From Bin80 sp964503085 (lineage in GTDB: Bacteria > Bacteroidota > Rhodothermia > Rhodothermales > Bin80), in assembly GCA_964503085.1 (NCBI GenBank), contig CAZCYQ010000027.1, positions 1-46,077 on the forward strand: a stretch of DNA of 46,077 bases, in the 5' to 3' direction. How positions within the stretch are numbered: position 1 is the stretch's first letter; each line of letters begins with the position of its first letter. The position numbers were made by a program, and so were the translations under genes. The notes beneath the pieces are model-generated. The model had not been told where the DNA came from, did not search any database, and saw nothing but the letters and a program-made list of their open reading frames with translations. Of this stretch, positions 33,753 to 41,234 are shown in pieces.

Positions 33753-34576
33753 AGACTCTGATTATGCTCCTGCGAATCGAATGGCTCAAGGCGGCTAAGC
33801 GGCGAATCTTCTGGCTGGCCATTGGTGCGTTCGGCCTTTTCACCGCGATTCGTGCAGTCATAGGGATCTACTTTGCCCGAGCTACTCCAGATGCAGTCTA
33901 TACTCTGCCCGAGAGATGGCCGGATATTCTGGGCGCCGTAGCTGGGTCCGGACCGCTCTTCACTGCCATTCTGATGATCCTGCTCTTCGCCCCAGAATTC
34001 TCATGGCGCACGGCACGCCAGAACATAATTGACGGGCTCAGCAAGGAGCAGTTCTTCACGGGAAAGGTCATGTTGCTTGCCGGACTCGTCCTACTTTTCA
34101 TGGTAGTGGCCGTGCTAATCGGCATCAGTTGTACAATGTTCAGCCCCGACGAGAGTGGCTCAAGTATTTTCCGGCCTAGTGATCTCAGTTACATGGGCGG
34201 TATTGCCCTAGGCATGCTGGTCTATGGAAGCTTCGGCCTGATGCTCTCGACGCACCTCCGCTCTTCAGGATTGGCGTTAGGTATCCTGTTCCTGTATATC
34301 ATTGTCGAAGGAATCATCCCCTTGCTGACGCTCCCAGTGGGAAGCAGAACTTTACGTGACGCGATGGAGTTTCTTCCGCTTAAGGTGGTCGCGAACCTTG
34401 TGGACAATCTGGCCTACTATCCCGCAGAGCTGGTGGAGGTGAACCCTATGCGTGCTGAACTAGATCTTTTACGTCTCGGAAGCCCAGATATTGGGATTTA
34501 CGTTGTCGTTGCGCTGGCCTACATCATGGTATTGCTCGGGCTCTCGATTCTGAGTCTGCGTAAGCGAGACCTGTGA
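33749..34576 (+). CDS. ABC-2 type transporter permease (cassette 2)
   Basis: A 275-residue membrane protein with about six transmembrane segments, paralogous to the permease at 23422. Shared blocks include LLRIEWLKAAKRRIFWLAIG at the start, WRTARQNIIDGLSKEQFF, GKVMLLAGLVLLFM and the C-terminal LSLRKRDL. It overlaps the ATPase stop by four bases and forms the membrane half of an ABC exporter. Divergence from cassette 1 is highest in the external loops (about 48-62 and 195-245), where specificity would be expected to lie. No accessory gene such as a regulator or peptide precursor is visible next to it; the following 577 bases look like decayed sequence. Confidence 0.88.
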   Translation: MKTLIMLLRIEWLKAAKRRIFWLAIGAFGLFTAIRAVIGIYFARATPDAVYTLPERWPDILGAVAGSGPLFTAILMILLFAPEFSWRTARQNIIDGLSKEQFFTGKVMLLAGLVLLFMVVAVLIGISCTMFSPDESGSSIFRPSDLSYMGGIALGMLVYGSFGLMLSTHLRSSGLALGILFLYIIVEGIIPLLTLPVGSRTLRDAMEFLPLKVVANLVDNLAYYPAELVEVNPMRAELDLLRLGSPDIGIYVVVALAYIMVLLGLSILSLRKRDL

Positions 34577-34649
34577 CGCAATTCCTGGATATTGTTCGTG
34601 TTGGCACGGGTCGGCGGGGGAAATAGGATTTATCCTCTAGCAACGCACT

Positions 34650-35077
34650 CGTGCTTCCTTTCCCGAGATCGGAGTTTGCCATTCCCAAGCACACGCAGTG
34701 CGGCATCCTTACCAACAGATGAAGGCCCGCATGAAACGTGGACCTTGTCCTCCCCTTGCACAAGATGAGGGAACAACTTCCAGAACTCGCCCGAGAATTT
34801 TTAAACAACTCCTGAAAACAGTTTAGAACATCAGCAATAAGGTGAAGAAACGACACTTCATCAATGTAGACGAAATCACGCATTTCGATTCGAGGATGGT
34901 TTTTATTGAGCGATTGCTATAGAGGTATTCCAATGGATCGGCTTCCAAGGATTCTGTAGGAATTCGAATTCTTAGAGCGGACATCAAAGATCGCTTGTCA
35001 AATGACCATCTAGGTGCGCTCAGTCCAGGCAGTAAGCGACCACAATCGACTGGATGTGCAATACGAATTGCGTACAT
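34650..35077 (-). pseudogene. Possible frameshifted remnant gene in a 577-bp gap
   Basis: The gap 34577-35153 contains no intact gene. On the minus strand three frames hand over to each other: 35077 to 34823, then a frame beginning MRDFVYIDEVSFLHLIA at 34883, then a third giving EFWKLFPHLVQGEDKVHV and SSVGKDAALRVLGNGKL before a stop near 34637. The middle opening resembles the first residues of DUF6414-like proteins. The handovers look like frameshifts in a formerly single gene. The evidence is a coding-like amino-acid pattern only. The rest of the gap should contain the symporter promoter. Confidence 0.3.
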
Positions 35078-35153
35078 TGCAGCACCGGAATCCGAAATAG
35101 AAGATCCTCATTTTTTCGACTAACTTCCTGTTACGGAATACCATCATGAAAAC

Positions 35154-36938
35154 ATGACACCATTTGACTGGGGGATAGTCTGCCTCTACTTTCTCGTTGT
35201 TGCCGGCATAGCCATCTACTATTCCAAGCGTGCTGGACGCAATACATCAGAATTCTTTCTGAGCGGGCGGCGCATGTCCTGGTGGCTTGCTGGGATAAGT
35301 ATGGTGGCCACAACCTTTGCTGCCGACACCCCAATGGCCGTAACAGAACTTGTTGCGGAAAATGGTATAGCTGGCAATTGGCTCTGGTGGAATTTTGCCT
35401 TTGGTGGTATGCTGACGGTATTCTTCTTTGCACGGTTGTGGCGACGGTGTGGAATTCAGACAGATGTTGAATTTGTGGAGGTTCGCTACGCCGGACGAGC
35501 CGCAGCCTGGCTCCGAGGCATCAAGGCAATCTACTTTGGTCTACTGCTCAATGTCGTGATCATCGGATGGGTTTCTCTTGCTATGGAAACCGCGATTGAG
35601 GTTTTGTGGCCCGATTTGACTATTTTCGGCCAAACCGCTATTGTGATCGGCAACTTGACGATAAGCGCTGCGCTCGTTGTGGTCAGCGTGATGGTGATAT
35701 TGGTATCTATTTTTGCACTCCTGTCCGGCTTATGGGGCGTAGCTGTTACAGATGTCATGCAATTCGCACTGGCTATGGCCGGATCAATCCTGATGGCCAT
35801 ATTTGTTCTTCGCGTACCTGAAGTGGGTGGAATCGCCGGTCTCAAGTCACAGTTACCGGTTGAAACTTTTCGGTTTTTCCCGACCTTTGGAGAGACGGCT
35901 GGAGCCGCAGCAGCCTTCGCATTATCTATTCCCGCATTCGTGGCATTTATTGGCATTCAGTGGTGGAGCAGTTGGTATCCAGGCGCTGAGCCGGGTGGCG
36001 GTGGATACAACGCGCAACGCATGATGGGAACGAGCAGCGAGCGCAATGCTACCTATTCCGCCCTGCTGTTCACCGTAGCCCATTATTGCATCCGGCCCTG
36101 GCCATGGATCATTGTCGCCTTGGCTTCTCTGGTTCTCTATCCTAATCTGACAGACTCACGGGAAGGCTTTGTGCTGGTTATGCGAGATGTGTTGCCTGTT
36201 GGTGTGCTTGGAATGGTTTTTGCCGCTTTTCTGGCAGCTTTCATGAGTACTATTTCGACACAACTGAACTGGGGAGTTTCCTATCTGGTAAACGATTGCT
36301 GGCGAAGATTTGTAAAACCGAACAGCAGTGAACGCCATTATGTACGTGTCGGGCGCATATTTACTTTCGTTGTAGGATTCCTTAGCATTCTCTTGGCCAC
36401 GCAGCTGGAATCTATCAGTCAGGCCTGGACTCTGATCCTGACCGCGTCTGCCGGATTGGGCACGGTTCTGATCCTCCGATGGTACTGGTGGCGAATCAAC
36501 GCGTGGAGTGAACTCGTCGCAACCCTGGCCCCCATCATTCTGGTTCTACTTGCATTGATTGGAGTGCCTATCCCGGGACTTCAGGCCCCCTTCCCCTCTA
36601 ATCTATTTGTTGTGGTTGGACTCACCACTGCGTTATGGCTGGCGGCAACCTTTTTGACCAAGCCAACAGATCAGTCCACACTTGAAAAATTCTACAAACT
36701 TGTGCGTCCAGCCGGTCCCGGCTGGACATCCGTTGCTACACTGTATCCCGATATTCATCCAGACGCTACGATCAGCACTATGATGCGCCAATGGGCTGCT
36801 GGTGTTGTAGTAGTATACGCCTGCCTGTTTGCAACCGGTTACCTGATCCTGGGGAATATTTTGCCGGGTATCCTCGTACTGATAGTAGCAGTGGTTTCAA
36901 CGCTCTACCTGAGGCATACATTCTCACCGTCGTCATAA
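35154..36938 (+). CDS. Sodium:solute symporter family protein
   Basis: A 594-residue protein with about 13-15 membrane helices, of the SSS (SLC5) family that imports solutes with sodium ions. The N-terminal region carries the typical YYSKRAGRNTSEFFLSGR and the conserved WWLAGISMVATTFAADTP, where the unwound helix-1 segment binds sodium. Later family blocks are GWWVTAVMQ-like positions (LWGVAVTDVMQFALAM) and FAAFLAAFMSTISTQLNWG, which contains the Ser/Thr residues of the second sodium site. The length and extra C-terminal helices are usual for members related to sugar, amino acid or carboxylate uptake. It starts with ATG at 35154. A GroES-like gene follows after 19 bases. The substrate is unknown. 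Confidence 0.92.
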   Translation: MTPFDWGIVCLYFLVVAGIAIYYSKRAGRNTSEFFLSGRRMSWWLAGISMVATTFAADTPMAVTELVAENGIAGNWLWWNFAFGGMLTVFFFARLWRRCGIQTDVEFVEVRYAGRAAAWLRGIKAIYFGLLLNVVIIGWVSLAMETAIEVLWPDLTIFGQTAIVIGNLTISAALVVVSVMVILVSIFALLSGLWGVAVTDVMQFALAMAGSILMAIFVLRVPEVGGIAGLKSQLPVETFRFFPTFGETAGAAAAFALSIPAFVAFIGIQWWSSWYPGAEPGGGGYNAQRMMGTSSERNATYSALLFTVAHYCIRPWPWIIVALASLVLYPNLTDSREGFVLVMRDVLPVGVLGMVFAAFLAAFMSTISTQLNWGVSYLVNDCWRRFVKPNSSERHYVRVGRIFTFVVGFLSILLATQLESISQAWTLILTASAGLGTVLILRWYWWRINAWSELVATLAPIILVLLALIGVPIPGLQAPFPSNLFVVVGLTTALWLAATFLTKPTDQSTLEKFYKLVRPAGPGWTSVATLYPDIHPDATISTMMRQWAAGVVVVYACLFATGYLILGNILPGILVLIVAVVSTLYLRHTFSPSS

Positions 36939-36957
36939 GCAAGCTATACACCCAAGA

Positions 36958-37347
36958 ATGTCACAGCTAATCGTTGTTGGAGATCGTGTTTTGATCAAAC
37001 CTGACCTTGGTGAACAACAGACAGAATCCGGACTGGTTCTGCCTGCCTCCGTTGCCGAACGAGACCGAATCGGATCCGGCGTAGTGGAAATGGTAGGCCC
37101 CGGCCACCTGATCCCGAACCCGGACTACTCCGAAAATGAACCCTGGGCCGAACCGAAAACAATCGGACGATACCTGCCCCTTCAGGCAGAGGTGGGGGAC
37201 CGTGCTTTCTACCAGCGCAAGGAGACGATTGAGTTTACTTACAAGCACACAAAATACTTGATCGTACCTCACCACGCCCTACTCGTACTGATCAGACCGG
37301 ATCATGAAGACATCATCGGCGAGCTTCTTGATACGGATGCACCATAA
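36958..37347 (+). CDS. GroES-like co-chaperonin family protein (stand-alone)
   Basis: A 129-residue protein with the GroES beta-barrel signature: VVGDRVLIKPD (7-17), ESGLVLPASVAERDRIGSGV (about 24-43) where the mobile loop would lie, and the late EVGDRAFYQRKETIEF and YLIVPHHALLVLI. Between them is an insertion of roughly 25 residues (PNPDYSENEPWAEPKTIGRY, about 54-73) not found in the usual 95-100-residue GroES. No groEL follows, so this is probably not the canonical partner of GroEL. Similar lone GroES-like proteins occur in Bacteroidota, but I know of no assigned function. It comes directly after the symporter gene and may be cotranscribed with it. The tRNA-Met gene lies on the opposite strand beyond it. 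Confidence 0.85.
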   Translation: MSQLIVVGDRVLIKPDLGEQQTESGLVLPASVAERDRIGSGVVEMVGPGHLIPNPDYSENEPWAEPKTIGRYLPLQAEVGDRAFYQRKETIEFTYKHTKYLIVPHHALLVLIRPDHEDIIGELLDTDAP

Positions 37348-37412
37348 CCACCAAGGCTCGCGCTCAACCGGCACACTGCCCGTGCCCTCCTATGCTGAGG
37401 AGGATGCAAGAG

Positions 37413-37486
37413 TGGCGTGGGAGAGACTCGAACTCTCGACCTTGCGATTATGAGTCGCACGCTCTAACCGACTGAGCTACCACGCC
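37413..37486 (-). tRNA. tRNA-Met (anticodon CAT)
   Basis: A 74-nt cloverleaf on the minus strand. The acceptor arms GGCGTGG and CCACGCC pair fully, with A as discriminator. The D arm is GCTC/GAGC, the anticodon stem TGCGA/TCGCA holds the loop CTCATAA with anticodon CAT at 37450-37452, and the T arm GAGAG-TTCGAGT-CTCTC is regular. No CCA is encoded. CAT could also be a lysidine-modified tRNA-Ile; the G1-C72 pair excludes the bacterial initiator type, and I favour elongator Met. Confidence 0.93.
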
Positions 37487-37576
37487 AAGCACCAGACTTC
37501 AACTGAACTTGTCCAAGACTGGTTGCAACCACCAATCCAAGCCGGGGTACCAAGATACCCAACTTTGTCGGTAGAC

Positions 37577-38731
37577 ATGCAGTGGAGCAACATCATTGGG
37601 CAGGATAAAGTCATTAAGCTGCTGAAAAGTACCGTTGTTTCGGAACGAGTGGCCCATGCTTATCTGTTTCACGGTATTGATGGTGTAGGCAAACTTGCGA
37701 CTGCACTAGCGTTTGCGCGGGTGTTACAATGTTCAGGTTGCCATGGTAGTGTTTCCTGCCAGCCCTGTCAATGGGCACTAAAGTTCCGGCATCCTGATAT
37801 CCAGATCATGATGCCACAGCCAAGTGATGCCGATCCTGACGATGTTGCCGAACGTTTAGCACTGCTCTCTCAGGATGAATATGCTGTTGCGGACTTTATC
37901 CGCGCTCCCTCGCTGAATCGAAAAAACGCCCCCAAATCTCTTAAACAGCCATTCTACTCCATCGAAAGAATTAATCTGGAGTTACGCAATAAAATGATTA
38001 GGCGGCCACAGCAAGGCCGCTATCGGATTGCGATTATTCTTGATATTCACACGATCCACGAACAGGCAGCCAATGCTTTTCTAAAATTGCTTGAGGAGCC
38101 GGGGCCAGACACAGTATTTATTACACTCACGCGCCGCAAAGATTTACTGCTGCCAACTATTCTGTCTCGCTGCCAACACATCGCATTTGACATTCTTGCA
38201 ACAGATGTCATCGCCCAGGCGCTGCAGGAGCGCAAAAATATAGATGCACACCTCGCCACTACTGCAGCGAATATGTCTAATGGTTCCTATTCCCGTGCAG
38301 TGGAACTCGCTGAGAATGAAGACCTGAGGCACGATCGCGAACGAGTTCTGGACTTTCTCCGTCTTGCATTTACGCAAAAGATCGGTCCGAAAACGGCACT
38401 TATTGAGGAGTTTAATCAGGCCGGCCGAAACCGTATCAAGAATTTACTCGAACTTCTCTTGGGTTGGATGCGTGATGTTTCACTCTACCGAACATTTGGA
38501 GCAAACGCTCCAATCGTCAACCAAGATCAGCATATTGAGGTTGCTCGGTTCTGCGGAAACCTGGACAATGCAGACCTGGATGCAATGATTCGCCTTATCG
38601 AAGAGGCCCGGTTGCTCACCGAATCGAATGTAAATACAACGTTGCTCCTTATAAACCTGTCTTTCAACCTCGGGCAAGCCATGCGGGGCCCACATAGTGG
38701 TGTGCTTTTCAAGCCCCTCACAACCCTGTAA
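37577..38731 (+). CDS. holB: DNA polymerase III subunit delta'
   Basis: 384 residues from the ATG at 37577. A TTG at 37523 would add 18 residues, but MQWSNIIGQD is the usual start of this family. It is an AAA+ clamp-loader subunit of the DNA polymerase III holoenzyme. The Walker-A-like segment is HGIDGVGKLATAL (32-44), with the K present. A zinc-binding module follows with Cys52, Cys55, Cys61 and Cys64 (CSGC...CQPC). FLKLLEEPGPDTVFITLT and the sensor block LLPTILSRCQHIAF are diagnostic. The C-terminal collar domain runs from about 240. An insertion of about 40 residues (about 80-125) is rich in charged residues. It is followed by yaaT and an amidase on the same strand, a grouping of holB and yaaT seen in many bacteria. 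Confidence 0.92.
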   Translation: MQWSNIIGQDKVIKLLKSTVVSERVAHAYLFHGIDGVGKLATALAFARVLQCSGCHGSVSCQPCQWALKFRHPDIQIMMPQPSDADPDDVAERLALLSQDEYAVADFIRAPSLNRKNAPKSLKQPFYSIERINLELRNKMIRRPQQGRYRIAIILDIHTIHEQAANAFLKLLEEPGPDTVFITLTRRKDLLLPTILSRCQHIAFDILATDVIAQALQERKNIDAHLATTAANMSNGSYSRAVELAENEDLRHDRERVLDFLRLAFTQKIGPKTALIEEFNQAGRNRIKNLLELLLGWMRDVSLYRTFGANAPIVNQDQHIEVARFCGNLDNADLDAMIRLIEEARLLTESNVNTTLLLINLSFNLGQAMRGPHSGVLFKPLTTL

Positions 38732-38876
38732 CCTCACTTTCTTGCATAACCACAGTGCTTCTCTTGGGATCTGTCCCTGTCGAAAACCACCTTGCCTACT
38801 TCGTATCCCTAAAGTCCGCGTATGAACGTTGTATGTAGCAGGGCGTAAATTGCACGGTTAAGTAATCGGGTTGATT

Positions 38877-39833
38877 ATGGCGTGTGGCTCAAACGGAGCT
38901 TGTGGATGTAGTGGCAGCACCTTGGTGGGGTACGGTGGCTGTAACGATAGTTGCCCGTCCGTACAAATTTTTGACTGGTTACCAAAATCTTCAAAGGATC
39001 CAGGGCGAGATCAATGCGACTTGGTCCAAGTGGTATTCAAGGGACGTCGAAGAAAAATCTATAGAAACAAACGTCATCTCCCCCTGCGAGCAGGTGACGA
39101 TGTGATCGTATCTGAGCAACGTGGTCTGGATTATGGACAAGTCTCATTGACTGGTGAGCTTCTGCATCTTCACGCAAAAGAACACCTGAATTATCACCAA
39201 ATTCTTCGCCTGGCCTCTTCCAACGACCGAAATATCCATTTGAAAAACCAGGCCTCCGAAAAGGATGCCTTGGTTACTGCACGAAAAATTGTCCGAAAGA
39301 AACAGGTCAAACTCAAAGTGGTGGATTCTGAATGGCAGTTTGATCGGAAACGGCTTTCAATCTTTTATACTTCCTCACAAAAGAAACTTCCCTTGGGGCC
39401 GGTTATCGGCGATCTCCGAAAACATTTCAAAACACGTGTTGATTTTCGACGTCTGAGGCCTCGTGAAGAAACCGCCCGAATAGGAGGTCTCGGAGTCTGT
39501 GGCCGGGAGCTATGCTGCTCCTCCTGGATGCGTCAAATGCCTCCCGTTTCCATCCACTCAGCCAGAAAGACGCAATCCTACATTTCCGAGGAACAACTTT
39601 TGGGAAGATGTGGGCAGCTCAAATGCTGCCTCAATTATGAACTTGAACACTACATGGAAACGCTTAAATCCTTCCCGCGAAAACATACGCGCGTTTCCAC
39701 AGCGAACGGGATTGGGAAAGTTATAGACAGAAACATATTCTCGCGTACGGTTCGTGTCCGATTGGATAAATTATTCGTTGAAGAGTTTACGCTCGAGGAG
39801 ATTGAATATCCCGTCAAAAAGCGACGTCCTTGA
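38877..39833 (+). CDS. yaaT: PSP1/YaaT-family regulatory protein
   Basis: About 318 residues from the ATG at 38877; a TTG two codons earlier is possible. The PSP1 domain occupies about 75-270 and contains the cysteine-rich signatures GVCGRELCCSSWM and GRCGQLKCCLNYE, which can carry an iron-sulphur cluster. In Bacillus subtilis YaaT forms the Y-complex with YlbF and YmcA, supporting RNase Y-dependent RNA processing and developmental decisions. The N-terminal 28 residues contain six further cysteines (CGSNGACGCSGS...GGCNDSC), an unusual, metal-like cluster. The gene sits between holB and an amidase gene, with only three bases to the latter. The family is secure; the partner proteins are not in the window. 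Confidence 0.92.
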   Translation: MACGSNGACGCSGSTLVGYGGCNDSCPSVQIFDWLPKSSKDPGRDQCDLVQVVFKGRRRKIYRNKRHLPLRAGDDVIVSEQRGLDYGQVSLTGELLHLHAKEHLNYHQILRLASSNDRNIHLKNQASEKDALVTARKIVRKKQVKLKVVDSEWQFDRKRLSIFYTSSQKKLPLGPVIGDLRKHFKTRVDFRRLRPREETARIGGLGVCGRELCCSSWMRQMPPVSIHSARKTQSYISEEQLLGRCGQLKCCLNYELEHYMETLKSFPRKHTRVSTANGIGKVIDRNIFSRTVRVRLDKLFVEEFTLEEIEYPVKKRRP

Positions 39834-39836
39834 CTC

Positions 39837-41234
39837 GTGAGTGAAGACATAGACATTGCCTGTCTCCCGGCAACAACCCTCCAGAGAGCATTGCGGGAAC
39901 GCAGACTGTCTCCCGTTGAGCTTACCCGTGCCTGTCTCAACGTGTATGAGAAACTCAATCCTGCACTCAATGCAATCGTCACCATCAATGACCAGGTGTT
40001 GGAGGAAGCACGCACACTCGAAACCCGGCTACCCAAGGGCCTCCTGTACGGGCTTCCCGTGGGTATCAAGGACACTACAGACACGCGCGGGTTGCGCACT
40101 ACGTACGGCTCATCGGCGTATCGTAATCATGTGCCAGAACGCGATGCTGAAATTGTTGCGCGGCTTAAAGCTGCCGGTGCTCTCATTCTGGGAAAAACCA
40201 ACACTCCCACTTTTGCTGTCGGAGGTGAAACCACCAATGAGGTCTTCGGGCCAACTCGTAACCCATGGGACATTACACGATCCCCAGGGGGATCTACCGG
40301 TGGAGGCGCAGTAGCGGTTGCGACCGGCATGGTTGCCCTTGCAGATGGAACAGATCTGGGTGGTTCCCTGCGGATGCCTGCATCATTCTGTGGCATTGTA
40401 GGTTTGCGTCCCTCGCCGGGAATCATCCCGGAGGATTCAACGAGCTTCTTACGGGATCGGCTCTCCGTGGCTGGGGGACTTGGCCGAACCGCGGGGGATG
40501 TTGGTCTCTTCATGCAGGCTGTTGCTGGTCCGTATGACGCAAGGCCACTACAATATCCTGCACATCATCCTGGTTTTGGGCTACCTGAACTGGAAGCGAA
40601 CATACGACTTGGTTACTGTGATCACCTCACCGACCTAGAACCTGCGCCCGTCGTTGCCGCTACCTGCCGCTCAGCTATCAGCGCAGTTAAATCCCAGAGT
40701 ATCTCAGTTAAATCCGTGAACCTTAACCTAACGGATGCTCCTCGCGCATTCGCCGTCCTTCGCGCGCATCACCTGCTGGCTATTCACAGAAACAAATTGA
40801 ACCAACCTGAGGAAGCAGGTGAACACCTTACCCAAAACCTCAACGAAGCACTGAATTACAACGCATTGGATATAGGCGAGTCGGAGCGTATTGTTGATGA
40901 AGTTTGGCGGACGTTCCGAAGGGTATTCCAAAATGTGGATTTTTTGCTGACACCTACAACGGCTGTCCTCCCCTTCATGCTTTCAGATGGCTATCCTCGC
41001 CGGATCGAAAGCACAGAACTATCCACTTATTACGACTGGTTCGCCCCTACCTCCGTACTTTCACTTACCAGCTTACCAGTCGCAAGCGTCCCTTGCGGAC
41101 TAAGCCCTGAGGGGCTACCCGTCGGTATGCAGATTGTCGGAAAACCCCGTCAAGAGGCAGCCGTACTTGCATTGGCAACCCAGATACAGGAATGGTGTCC
41201 TATAAGCCTGCCGCCTATTCTTCAGCAGCCTTAG
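39837..41234 (+). CDS. Amidase signature family protein
   Basis: A 465-residue amidase signature enzyme, starting with GTG three bases after the yaaT stop. The Ser-cisSer-Lys triad is visible: Lys78 in VGIKDTTDTRG, cis-Ser153 in SPGGSTGGGAV and nucleophile Ser177 in GTDLGGSLRMPAS. It would hydrolyse carboxamides. The C-terminal region (VASVPCGLSPEGLPVGMQIV) also fits the family. It could be mistaken for the GatA subunit of glutamyl-tRNA amidotransferase, but the absence of gatB/gatC neighbours and differences in the mid-region favour a general amidase. The 3' end overlaps the EF-G-like gene on the other strand by 20 bases. The substrate is unknown. Confidence 0.88.
   Translation: MSEDIDIACLPATTLQRALRERRLSPVELTRACLNVYEKLNPALNAIVTINDQVLEEARTLETRLPKGLLYGLPVGIKDTTDTRGLRTTYGSSAYRNHVPERDAEIVARLKAAGALILGKTNTPTFAVGGETTNEVFGPTRNPWDITRSPGGSTGGGAVAVATGMVALADGTDLGGSLRMPASFCGIVGLRPSPGIIPEDSTSFLRDRLSVAGGLGRTAGDVGLFMQAVAGPYDARPLQYPAHHPGFGLPELEANIRLGYCDHLTDLEPAPVVAATCRSAISAVKSQSISVKSVNLNLTDAPRAFAVLRAHHLLAIHRNKLNQPEEAGEHLTQNLNEALNYNALDIGESERIVDEVWRTFRRVFQNVDFLLTPTTAVLPFMLSDGYPRRIESTELSTYYDWFAPTSVLSLTSLPVASVPCGLSPEGLPVGMQIVGKPRQEAAVLALATQIQEWCPISLPPILQQP

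Noticed and set aside
37386..37403. Six-base hairpin CCTCCT/AGGAGG just downstream of the tRNA on the minus strand
   Set aside because: Terminator position, but no U-tract and a short stem; not supportable as a terminator.
39837..41234. GatA subunit of the Glu-tRNA amidotransferase
   Set aside because: Shares the amidase triad but has no gatB or gatC neighbours and differs in the middle region; called a general amidase.
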